A DNA stretch of 64,000 nucleotides, taken from contig CACWOL010000003.1 of the NCBI GenBank assembly GCA_902762495.1, forward strand, positions 1-64,000, read 5' to 3'. Origin of the DNA: an uncultured bacterium. Its GTDB lineage: Bacteria; Verrucomicrobiota; Lentisphaeria; Victivallales; UBA1829. The first letter of the stretch is position 1. Every line of letters begins with the position of its first letter. Below, piece by piece: positions 45,327 to 53,918 of the stretch. The translations under genes and the position numbers were made by a program. Below the pieces are notes generated by a model. That model was given only the letters and a program-made list of their open reading frames with translations, did no database searches and was not told the origin of the DNA.

Positions 45327-45397
45327 TGGTGCTCGAGGGGAGATTTGAACTCCCTCGGTTGCCCACTAGCACCTCAAGCTAGCGCGTCTGCCAATCC
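45327..45397 (-). pseudogene. tRNA-Leu(GAG) lacking its 5' end
   Basis: The minus strand shows a normal 3' half: anticodon stem CTAGC/GCTAG around TTGAGGT (anticodon GAG, complement of 45373-45375), variable arm, T arm with GTTCAAATC, and acceptor 3' strand CTCGAGC-A-CCA. Upstream of GGATTGGCAGACGC the expected GCTCGAG acceptor strand and first half of the D stem are absent, replaced by rhamnulokinase sequence. It cannot fold as a tRNA. Confidence 0.75.
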
Positions 45398-45594
45398 TTG
45401 GCGGCGGCACGCGCGACAGGTTCTTCATGCGGCTTGTGGCGCGGACGACCGGACGCCGCGTGCTCGCCGGACCGACCGAGGCGACCGCCATCGGCAACAT
45501 CCTCGCGCAGATGATCGCGAGCGGCGACCTGAAGGACGCGGCGGAAGCCCGCGCCCTCGTCGCAGCATCGTTCCCCCTCGCCGTCTACGGCTGA
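45397..45594 (+). pseudogene. rhaB: 3' fragment of a rhamnulokinase gene
   Basis: In frame up to TGA at 45592-45594 the DNA encodes GGGTRDRFFMRLVARTTGRR, then VLAGPTEATAIGNILAQ and a final helix ending LAVYG. These are the conserved C-terminal motifs (GGGT and the GPxEATAxGN segment) of rhamnulokinase. It is on the opposite strand to the N-terminal fragment and about 190 bp from it. It begins exactly where the tRNA-Leu sequence stops. Confidence 0.78.
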
Positions 45595-45645
45595 TCGAAC
45601 AGAGAAAGCACGTTTTTTCGCACGTGTCCATCCTCCGTTGATACG

Positions 45646-48600
45646 TCAGGCGATGACGGTCCAGTCCATGTCGACGCCGCGGCCGAGTTCGGTCCACTTC
45701 GACGTGTCGCCGGAGCTGTAGTAACCGAGCATGCCGGTGGAGTACTGGCGGACGAGCAGATCGTCCTTTCTGTCGCCGTCGTAATCGCCCGCGCCGACGA
45801 TGAACCAGTCCTTCGCGTCGAGCTGGCCGATACTTGTGTAGTTGTTGAGGTTGCCGTCCGCGAGCATGACGACCGCGCCGAATTCCTTGTGGAACAGCAC
45901 CATGTCATCCTTTCCGTCGCCTGCGAAGTCGCCGATGGCGCGGACTTCCCAGCCCGTCCAGTTCAGCGCGCCCATGTCGACCGCGGAACCGTCGATGCCA
46001 ATCGCGTAATACTTCGTGCCGTCGAGGTAGCTCATCACGATGGAATTGCGTCCGTCGCCGTCGAAGTCGCCGCAGCCGATCATCGTCCAGTTGGAATCGA
46101 AGCCTGCGCCGAGGGACGTCCATTCGCTGGTGCCGTCGGTCCACACGCCGAGCGCGCCGAGCGAGGCGCAATGCCACACGATGGAGTTCGCGCCCGGATT
46201 CCCGGTCAGGTTCCCGATCTTGTTCACCCAGGCGTTGTCCGCCTCATTTTCGAGGAAGTCGATGTTCACCCAGTTCTCGTCGGTGTCGATTCCGCCCTTG
46301 TAATACCCGATGTACGCGCCCTTCTTGCCATCCACGACCACGCCGTTGCCGACGAACACGGAATCCGCGAGCCCGTCACCGTCCATATCGTATGCGCCGA
46401 GCAGCGTCCATTCGACCGGATGCGGCGCGACCGAGCTGCGCCAGGTGTCCTTGCCGTTCATCCAGTATCCGGTCTGATCGTCGCCGCCGGTGTACTGGAA
46501 CAGCACGTCGCTGACGCCGTTGCCATCGACGTCGCTCCGCGTATCGGTACCGGCGGCGGCCACGGACAGACTCAGGATGTCATCGCCGAGATTCAGCGTG
46601 TAGAGCATGCCGTCGATCTTCACGGAAATGCCCGCCTTCAGCGTGACGAGCACGGTCCCGTCGGTCCCCATGACCGTGACCGTGGACGTAAAGTCGCCCG
46701 CGCCGTATGCCAGATAATAGAATCCGGGCGTCTGCTCCGCCCCGATCGTGAGCGTGTAGGTCGTATCGCCCTGAATATAGCACAACCCCTCGTACAGGGC
46801 GGAGCCTCCGGCAGCCAACCCGGAAACGTCGAAATCCAGCGTGCCGTTTATGGTGATGTCCGCGCCTTTGGCGAAGACGCCCCATCCGGTGAGCTTCACG
46901 CCCGCTTCGATCATGAGTGTCGCGCCTTCGGAAACGAGAAGGTTCGATGCCGATGCGCCCGCCCTGACCGTCAGCGTCGCGCCCTCCGCCACCTGCACGT
47001 TCCACACGGACGCCCCGGCCTCGACCGTCAGCGTGTTCAGTACGGCGGAATCACGCACCGCGGATCCGTCCAGCGCTGTGGCGTCGGGCAGGATCCCGGC
47101 GGTAAACGTGAATGTGCCGCCCGTAATCGCGAGCTTGCTTTCGGTTCCTGCCGCGGTCATGGCGGTATTGGCGTCCGCGAACGCGTCATAGCCGATGACC
47201 GCCGTTCCGCCGGGAATGTCCACGACCGAATCGTCCGTCATCTTCTTCCATTCGGAGTTCAGGTAGACGACGGACGGCTGCACGTATTCCGCGACCTTCA
47301 GGATCAGGAAGTCGTCCTGAAGCTTCAGAGCGTAGGTCGTCCCGTTGAGGATCGTCTTTTCCGCCGTGCTCACGCTGCCGACCTGGGCGCCGTTCACGGT
47401 GATCGAAACGCTGGCTGCGAACTCGGTCACGCCGGTCGCCAGCAGATAGTCGCCGTATTCCTGCGTGCCGGAGACGGTCAGCGTGTAGACCGCCGGTGTA
47501 CCTTTGTAGCTGATGCACGAGAATCCCTCGTACAGCGCGGGCCCGTCCACGCTCGTATAGGACAAATCGAAATCGACCGTGGCATCCGGGGGAATCCAGT
47601 CAGACGGGGGCGGCCAGCTGGGCGCGTCGTACTGGTCCGATCCGACAATAATGTTTGCTCCTTCTCCGAACGAGCATCTGCCGGTCAGCTTGCCTCTTAT
47701 TTTGACACTGACGTTGCCGACGACCGTAAGGCCCGATATGGCGCCGCCGTATTCCGCGGTCAGATTGCCGCCGTACACCGTAATATCCGACGCCATGCCG
47801 CCCTCTTTCACGGTGAGCCAGCCCTGGTCCGTGACCGTCGCGCCTGAAAGGAAACCGCCCGCGTTCACGTCGGAAAAGCCGGATTTGAACATGATATTCG
47901 AGGCGGAACCGCCCTCGTCCACCTTAACGGAGCCGTTGTTGACCAGCGTGATGCCGGTCGCGGAGGAGCCGTTGCTCAGCCGGAGTTCCCCCCAGCCGGA
48001 GAGCTCCATGCCGGAGACCGCCATGCCGTTTTTCAGGGTGAGCGACCCGCCTGTGTTCAGGACGATCGATCCGCCGAGGGAGGCTCCTTCCTCCAGGATC
48101 AGCAGGCTGGAGCTGTTTACCGTGATGTTGCCGGAGATCCTGCTGCCGCCCGCGGAAACGGAGAGCGTGCCGCCGTTCACGACGACGTCGCCGGGGATCT
48201 CGAGGTCGGAAGTGAAGGAGTACATCCCGCGGATGATCTCGATGGCGCTGCCGCCGAAGAGCGACGCTTCGATTGCATCGTCGGCGCTGTAGAAGGCGTT
48301 GTAGCCGATGTTGGCGGTGCCGCCGGGGACCTCCACCATGACGCCGTCGCCCGTCCATCTCCAGTCTGTGCTGAGATAGACCGTCTCGGGCGGGGTCTGT
48401 TCCCCGACGAGGAGATACAGCTGCATCTTCCCCTCGGATGGCGCCCCGCGGAGCGTGTAGTACGTGCCGTTGATCTGCGCCGTTTTTCCCGCCGTGAGCG
48501 TTCCCAGGACTGCGCCGCTCTGTTTGCGGATCGTGATCGACCCGTTGAATCCCGCGGCGTCGTCCGCCAGCCAGTACGTCCCGGCCTCCTGATGCGCGTC

Positions 48601-51600
48601 GACCGTGAGCGTATACGTCGGGCTGCCCTTGATCCTGGAAAGCCCGCGCATCAGCGCGCCGCCGCCCGCGGTCGAACCGGAGATATCGAAGTCGATGTAT
48701 CCGTTGACCGTGATGTCCATGCCGTCCGTGAAGGTCTCCCTGCCGGAGAGGATGCCGCCCGTGTTGACCGTGATGGTTCCGGTCAGGGCGGCGTTGTCGA
48801 GCACGATGCCGTGTTTCGAGTTCACGACGATGGTCCCGGCGGCGGTGGCTCCCTCGTTCAGGCGCACTGAGCCGGAACAGACGATCGATCCGGCCGACTG
48901 ACTATATGAGTAGGAATCGGACACGGTCAGGCCGCCGATGAGCACGGCGCCCGCGTCCAGCGTCAGATCCTTTATGAGTACAAGGCTGTCGGCGTTCAGC
49001 GATGCGTTCCGCGCAGAGAGGTCTTTTTCGACGATCCCGGAGAGCGTGTAGGTCCCGCCCTCGATGATGACCGAACCGTCGTCCGTGCAGGCGGACATGG
49101 CGGGCATGAGATCCGCGAACGCGTCGATCCCGAGCACCGCAGTGCCGCCGGGGACCTCGACGACCGTATATTTCTCCAGTCCGGCCCAGGTCGCGTTCAG
49201 GTAGACCGTCGTCTGCGGCTCGAACGCGATGACCATGAGGTCCAGCGCGCCGTCGGCGAACGTGAGCAGGAAACCGCGGTCGGCGATCCAGACTGTCTGG
49301 TCAAGCGTGAGCTTCCAGGTGAAGTAGTTTTTCTCCCCCACGTACAGCGTCACGCCGTCCGTGAGCTCATTCGCGTTGACCGCGAGGTGGTAGAGGCCGC
49401 TTTCCTGCGCTTCCCCGACCGTGATCTCGTATTGCGTATTGCCTTTCGCGTATTTGAGGCCATCGAACAGCACGTTGCCCGTGGTCGAATTCGAGATATC
49501 GAAGTTGACGGCGCCGTTGATCGTGATGTCCGAACCGGATTCGAAGACGCATGTCCCGGTCAGGCCGCTGGCGGTCCCGAGCGCAGGATTGACTTCGGTG
49601 TACATCCCGAACGTGCCGCCCGAAACGACGTGCAGATCGCGGATCAGGTTGTAGGAGCTGCGGCATAGGAACGAGCCGCCCGCCGCCACGTCGACGCCGA
49701 TGCAGGTCGCGCCTGTGACCGCGACGATCTCGCCGCCCTCGACCACGGAAAGATCCGTGGCGATGGAGTTCGAGATCGAAAGCGTCGCCTGGATTAGGGC
49801 GTTTTCGATCTTCGCGCCGGTGCCGATCAGGTCGATGTTCCGGGGGAGCCCCTCCGGGAACGAGTAGATCTTTTCGTCCTCGGTCTGGGTGCCCCCCGTG
49901 CCGGATGCGGTCTCTCCTGAGACGGAGATGACATCCGTGCCGCTTATGACAGTCGCAGTACTGCCGCCAATAACTAAGGACTGGGCAGGCTTCGTGTAGG
50001 AGATCGCGATCGTGCCGTCTTCGGCGACGGCGTTTACCGCGTCGGCCAGGACGGCAAACGCGTTCCGCCCGATGACTGCCGTCTGCGTGCCGCCGTTCAG
50101 CAGGGTGACGGTGACCGATTCCCCGGCCGCCTTGTCTTTCCAGGAGGCGTTGAGGTAGACATACGATTCCTTGTCCGGGTTGATCTTCTCGACGGAGAGG
50201 TTCACGGCGCTTCTCGCATCGCCCATTCCATAGCCGACGCCGCCTTTGTAACTGATCGTATACCGGAAATCTCCGATCACGGCCGTGCCGTAGATCATCT
50301 GATTGTCGACCACGGTCGCGGCGGGGATCACACCCAGTACCGTCCCGTCGATGTCCCGGACCGTATAGCTGTATTGGCCGAACTTATACGACATGTCGCT
50401 TGCCAGGATGTACTGGCCGGTCTTCAGGCTGGCGGCGTCGACCGTGATGACGCAGGTCGGCGTCCCGCTGTATATGGAGAGCCCCCGCAGCGGGGTGCCG
50501 ACGCCGGGTTTGGAGAGGTCGAATTCGATCGTGCCGTCGATCGTGATCCCCTCGTACGATTTCGCGAAATATGCACCGCTGATGGTCGCGCCGGACTCCA
50601 CCTTGACCGTCGCCGCCTGGTCAATGAAGCTGAGGTCCCGGCATACGGAGCCGCTCTTCAGCGTCAGTTTGCTTTCCCCCCGGACGGTGATGCCCGAGGC
50701 GGACGCGCCGCTTTCCAGCGTCACGACGGCATCGTAGTCCGAGACCGCGCCGCTGATGGTCGCGCCGCCCAGGACGACGACGTTCCGCGCCACGACGTCC
50801 GCGAAGGAGACGGCTCCGCCCGTGATATACACGACGCCGCCGGGCTTGACCGCCGCCACGGCTTCGTCCCCGTCCGCAAACGCGTCGTAGCCGATCGTGG
50901 CTGTGCCGCCGCCTGCGAGCTCCACGATGCTGCTGAACGGCTTGCCCGACCATGCGGAGTCGACGTAGACCGCGTACGGGTCGTCCGGCGGAGGGGCCTC
51001 CATGGAGATGACGAGGTCCACATTGACGTTCCGGACCTTCACCGTATAATACAGGTCTCCGATCAGGACGGAGCCGCCGACCGTGAGCGTGCCGAGCGGC
51101 GTCAGGTCCGTGCCGCGGACCGTGAACGTGCCTGCGAACGACGGCGAATCCGTCGCCAGGTGGTAGATGCCCGTTTCCTGCGTGCCCGAGACCGTGAGCG
51201 TGTAGAGCGGCGCGCCTTCGATGAGGGAGAGCCCCTTCTTGACCGCGGCCGCGCCGGGGGCGGTCTCCGAGATGTCGAAGTCGATGGTCCCGCCGTTCGA
51301 TCCCAGGGTCAGCTTCGCGCTTCCGGTCAGCTCCAGCGCGCCGCCGATGACGCCGCCTTCGGAGAGGTCGATCACCGACCAGTTCGACGCCACGAGGTTC
51401 CGCACGGTCCCGCCCGAGACCTTCAGGATCGCCTGGTTCATGTCGATGTTTTCGGCGTACCCGCCGGAGAGGACATATATCTTTCCTTGTGTGGGATACT
51501 GGGTAAGGACGTAGCCGCCAAAGGGGGCCATATAATAGCCTGAAATCTTTGTGTCGCGCGCGATGCCGCCGCTTGAGACGTAAAGCACTGCCTTCTCGAT

Positions 51601-52935
51601 CGTGGCGTTGGAGACCACGCCGCCGTCGCCGACGTAGATCCCGACGTATTCCGATCCATAGCCAGTGTTTCCTTCGGACGCATAGGCACCGACTGCCAGC
51701 CCGCCGCTCGAAATGCGCAGGACGGCAGTGCGGTCCGCGACCAGCCGGGCGTTGCCGTAGGAGACGACGCTGGGAGTCGAGAACCACCCGCTGCTGAACG
51801 GCAGAGTGGTCTTCCCCAGGGAAACGTCCAGGGCCGTGCCGCCGGTCAGTGTGACGACGCCGCCCACCACGTCCGCGCCCGAAACGACGCCCTCGGACTG
51901 GACGATCAGCTCGGCGTCCTTGACTGCGATGACGTCCGAAACGGCCGCGCCGCTCTGCACGTACATCTTCGCCATCTGGTCGATCGCCGCGGTCCGGTAG
52001 ATTTCGCCGTCCTGCGCCGTCACGTCTCCGCCGCTCCTTACGATCGAGCTGGAGAAGACCGCGCCCCGTTCTACCAGGGCCGTGCCGCCCCGGAACTCGC
52101 AGCCCGTGACGAGCGTGCCGCTGCGGACGCTGAGGGTGCCGCCCTTGTTCAGGAGCACGCCGGCGGTGATGATCGAGTCGGAGTCGGCGAATACCGTGCC
52201 GCCGTTCACCGTGATGCTGAATGCCACGGCTTTCTTCAGGTCGACTTTTCCGCCTGCGGCCAGGGTGTCGTAGATCGTGCCGGAGAGGACGTCCAGGATG
52301 CCGCCGTCGTTCAGCGTCGTGTCGAATGCTTCGCCCGCGGCGTCCACGAACAGGCTTCCGCCCGACTGGATCTGCGTTAGGGAGACCGCGCCGGAGAGCA
52401 CCTGAAGATTGCCGCCGTTCAGCGTCGTTTCCCTCATCTCTCCTGCGGAGACCACGCGGGCGCTGCCGCCCGTCAGGATCGTGGTCCTGCTCGCGAGGCC
52501 GCCGGACATCTGAACCGTGAAGGACCCGCCGCTCGAAACGGCCGTGTTTTCGGCATAGCCGCCGTAGAGCAGATAACGCCCGCCCGCGGACACCGCAACG
52601 TTCAACGCCGACGCGCCGGTATACACCGCGCCGACGCCTTTGCTCAGGATCGTGCCGGAATTCAGAATGCCCGCCATGATGTCCGCCTGGCCGCCGGACT
52701 CCATCGTGAGGTTGTCGGCCGAACCGTTTACGAACGCCTCGCCGCTGGTCGTGACGAGGATATTGCTGATATAGCCGCCTTCCTCGACCCAGAACCAGCC
52801 ATACTGCGACGCTTCCGCATCGGTCACGGTGCCGCCGGACAGTACCGTTATTTCGCCGTCTTCGATGACATGCAATCCCGAGGATACGACCCCGGATGAC
52901 ACTGTGATCGTCGTTCCGCTGATGATCTCTGACAT
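45646..52935 (-). CDS. Giant AIDA-like repeat surface protein with FG-GAP C-terminus
   Basis: 2,429 residues, function probably adhesion or surface-layer. Residues 1 to about 547 are AIDA-type beta-helix repeats (VSSGGxxxxTxVxxGG). Then come six larger modules, each with a block like ITINGTLDFDVSG and YTLTIGAEQTPGFYYLA; the last five begin VYLNxxW and PGGTAVIGYDAFAD. Residues 2131-2429 are FG-GAP/VCBS repeats with Ca-binding-like DMDGDG, DFDGDG and DYDGDR, a likely beta-propeller. There is no signal peptide, no beta-barrel and no LPXTG, so export is unexplained; a type I system reading the C-terminus is possible. AAGGAG precedes the ATG. Confidence 0.88.
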   Translation of the reverse strand: MSEIISGTTITVSSGVVSSGLHVIEDGEITVLSGGTVTDAEASQYGWFWVEEGGYISNILVTTSGEAFVNGSADNLTMESGGQADIMAGILNSGTILSKGVGAVYTGASALNVAVSAGGRYLLYGGYAENTAVSSGGSFTVQMSGGLASRTTILTGGSARVVSAGEMRETTLNGGNLQVLSGAVSLTQIQSGGSLFVDAAGEAFDTTLNDGGILDVLSGTIYDTLAAGGKVDLKKAVAFSITVNGGTVFADSDSIITAGVLLNKGGTLSVRSGTLVTGCEFRGGTALVERGAVFSSSIVRSGGDVTAQDGEIYRTAAIDQMAKMYVQSGAAVSDVIAVKDAELIVQSEGVVSGADVVGGVVTLTGGTALDVSLGKTTLPFSSGWFSTPSVVSYGNARLVADRTAVLRISSGGLAVGAYASEGNTGYGSEYVGIYVGDGGVVSNATIEKAVLYVSSGGIARDTKISGYYMAPFGGYVLTQYPTQGKIYVLSGGYAENIDMNQAILKVSGGTVRNLVASNWSVIDLSEGGVIGGALELTGSAKLTLGSNGGTIDFDISETAPGAAAVKKGLSLIEGAPLYTLTVSGTQETGIYHLATDSPSFAGTFTVRGTDLTPLGTLTVGGSVLIGDLYYTVKVRNVNVDLVISMEAPPPDDPYAVYVDSAWSGKPFSSIVELAGGGTATIGYDAFADGDEAVAAVKPGGVVYITGGAVSFADVVARNVVVLGGATISGAVSDYDAVVTLESGASASGITVRGESKLTLKSGSVCRDLSFIDQAATVKVESGATISGAYFAKSYEGITIDGTIEFDLSKPGVGTPLRGLSIYSGTPTCVITVDAASLKTGQYILASDMSYKFGQYSYTVRDIDGTVLGVIPAATVVDNQMIYGTAVIGDFRYTISYKGGVGYGMGDARSAVNLSVEKINPDKESYVYLNASWKDKAAGESVTVTLLNGGTQTAVIGRNAFAVLADAVNAVAEDGTIAISYTKPAQSLVIGGSTATVISGTDVISVSGETASGTGGTQTEDEKIYSFPEGLPRNIDLIGTGAKIENALIQATLSISNSIATDLSVVEGGEIVAVTGATCIGVDVAAGGSFLCRSSYNLIRDLHVVSGGTFGMYTEVNPALGTASGLTGTCVFESGSDITINGAVNFDISNSTTGNVLFDGLKYAKGNTQYEITVGEAQESGLYHLAVNANELTDGVTLYVGEKNYFTWKLTLDQTVWIADRGFLLTFADGALDLMVIAFEPQTTVYLNATWAGLEKYTVVEVPGGTAVLGIDAFADLMPAMSACTDDGSVIIEGGTYTLSGIVEKDLSARNASLNADSLVLIKDLTLDAGAVLIGGLTVSDSYSYSQSAGSIVCSGSVRLNEGATAAGTIVVNSKHGIVLDNAALTGTITVNTGGILSGRETFTDGMDITVNGYIDFDISGSTAGGGALMRGLSRIKGSPTYTLTVDAHQEAGTYWLADDAAGFNGSITIRKQSGAVLGTLTAGKTAQINGTYYTLRGAPSEGKMQLYLLVGEQTPPETVYLSTDWRWTGDGVMVEVPGGTANIGYNAFYSADDAIEASLFGGSAIEIIRGMYSFTSDLEIPGDVVVNGGTLSVSAGGSRISGNITVNSSSLLILEEGASLGGSIVLNTGGSLTLKNGMAVSGMELSGWGELRLSNGSSATGITLVNNGSVKVDEGGSASNIMFKSGFSDVNAGGFLSGATVTDQGWLTVKEGGMASDITVYGGNLTAEYGGAISGLTVVGNVSVKIRGKLTGRCSFGEGANIIVGSDQYDAPSWPPPSDWIPPDATVDFDLSYTSVDGPALYEGFSCISYKGTPAVYTLTVSGTQEYGDYLLATGVTEFAASVSITVNGAQVGSVSTAEKTILNGTTYALKLQDDFLILKVAEYVQPSVVYLNSEWKKMTDDSVVDIPGGTAVIGYDAFADANTAMTAAGTESKLAITGGTFTFTAGILPDATALDGSAVRDSAVLNTLTVEAGASVWNVQVAEGATLTVRAGASASNLLVSEGATLMIEAGVKLTGWGVFAKGADITINGTLDFDVSGLAAGGSALYEGLCYIQGDTTYTLTIGAEQTPGFYYLAYGAGDFTSTVTVMGTDGTVLVTLKAGISVKIDGMLYTLNLGDDILSLSVAAAGTDTRSDVDGNGVSDVLFQYTGGDDQTGYWMNGKDTWRSSVAPHPVEWTLLGAYDMDGDGLADSVFVGNGVVVDGKKGAYIGYYKGGIDTDENWVNIDFLENEADNAWVNKIGNLTGNPGANSIVWHCASLGALGVWTDGTSEWTSLGAGFDSNWTMIGCGDFDGDGRNSIVMSYLDGTKYYAIGIDGSAVDMGALNWTGWEVRAIGDFAGDGKDDMVLFHKEFGAVVMLADGNLNNYTSIGQLDAKDWFIVGAGDYDGDRKDDLLVRQYSTGMLGYYSSGDTSKWTELGRGVDMDWTVIA
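46550..51300 (-). repeat. Six degenerate modules of about 270-370 residues in the giant protein
   Basis: The VYLNxxW module starts map near 50965, 50155, 49200, 48376 and 47262, preceded by one incomplete module near 51290. Each carries F-D-[IVL]-S, a [TV]-L-T-[VI] strand pair and a glycine-rich AIDA-like insert of varying length. Their divergence shows an old amplification. Confidence 0.75.
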
Positions 52936-53750
52936 GTTCGGTCTCCTTGTCTCCGGCTCCGGGTCGCGGACACGTACTTCCGTTTCCCCGGCCGGCGTTG
53001 GTTTGGTCGGTTCTATGTACTGTTCTCAGTGATTTGAAAGGTTCAAAAAATGTTTTCAATAATAATAGACACGCAAAAACCGAAAATTGTAGCGGAAAAA
53101 CAAACTTTTTTCGTTTTTTTTATTAAAAAGTTGTTAAGAAACGAAAGCTTTCCGCGTTTTTCCGGCACACGAGACCCCAGCCCGGAGACAAAAAAGCCGG
53201 ACGAATCCCCATACGCGTACATGTAGGTCCGACCAAGAATCTGTCCTGAGACGTCAGAGAAACGCCCAGCAAGACACGAAGACACAATGCTTCCTTGCTG
53301 GCTTTTCGATCTCAAGAGCAAAAGAGTTAAGAGGGAAACGAGCGAGTAGTGAAGCAAAGTGGTCCTCATTTTGTTTCTGCTGCTTCTTCGAACCGGATAA
53401 CCAGGATACCATGTTCGATGGTCAACGAATAGTCGGCAGATCAAAAATAAAATTGTTCTTCACCTCAAGCCCTGTTCAGATTACGGAAAAACGGCTCTTC
53501 ATCCGGTTTGCGGTTCTGTTTCACCTCAAGACGACACCGGGAGGAATCGCGATGCAGGGGGATTATCGTTTTCCGGAATCCATTTCCGGATTTTTTGAGA
53601 CACTGACGCAAAACCACCTGTTTTGAGCTCAACGCGTCGCATAACTTTTCCGTAATTTTTCCGTAATTCCTGCCACAAAACCATAAAAAACCAGAAAACA
53701 CCAGTTTATACCAATTCAACCCTTTTTAGCCTCAAATCAAGGCAATAAAA
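52936..53750. other. Long stretch without a convincing gene, upstream of the giant protein
   Basis: About 815 bp. The part next to the giant gene is AT-rich and should hold its promoter; TATTAT on the minus strand near 53061-53066 is a weak -10 candidate. Two open frames (53043-53444 minus, 53411-53626 plus) lack ribosome sites and family signatures. Short direct repeats occur: TTCACCTCAAG at 53459 and 53520, and TTTTCCGTAA twice near 53646-53667. Confidence 0.5.
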
Positions 53751-53827
53751 TGGTGCACCCGGCGGGGCTCGAACCCACCACCTACTGCTCCGGAGGCAGT
53801 CGCTCTATCCAAATGAGCTACGGGTGC
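53751..53827 (-). tRNA. tRNA-Arg(CCG)
   Basis: 77 nt with encoded CCA. Acceptor GCACCCG pairs with CGGGTGC; anticodon arm ACTGC-CTCCGGA-GCAGT gives anticodon CCG (complement of 53791-53793); T arm has GGTTCGAGCC. It reads CGG codons. Confidence 0.95.
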
Positions 53828-53918
53828 ACAGTTTGAAAGTAGTCAAATAATATAGCCCAAAGTCAACAAAAAGCAAATCCGCAACCACAAAAAACGGGAA
53901 AATACGCTGTGAAGCGGA

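Noticed and set aside
50621-53059. 812-residue frame parallel to the giant protein
   Set aside because: Arg-rich out-of-frame reading of Gly/Ser-rich repeats.
53043-53444. 133-residue minus-strand open frame upstream of the giant gene
   Set aside because: No ribosome site, atypical composition and no recognisable family; left as non-coding.
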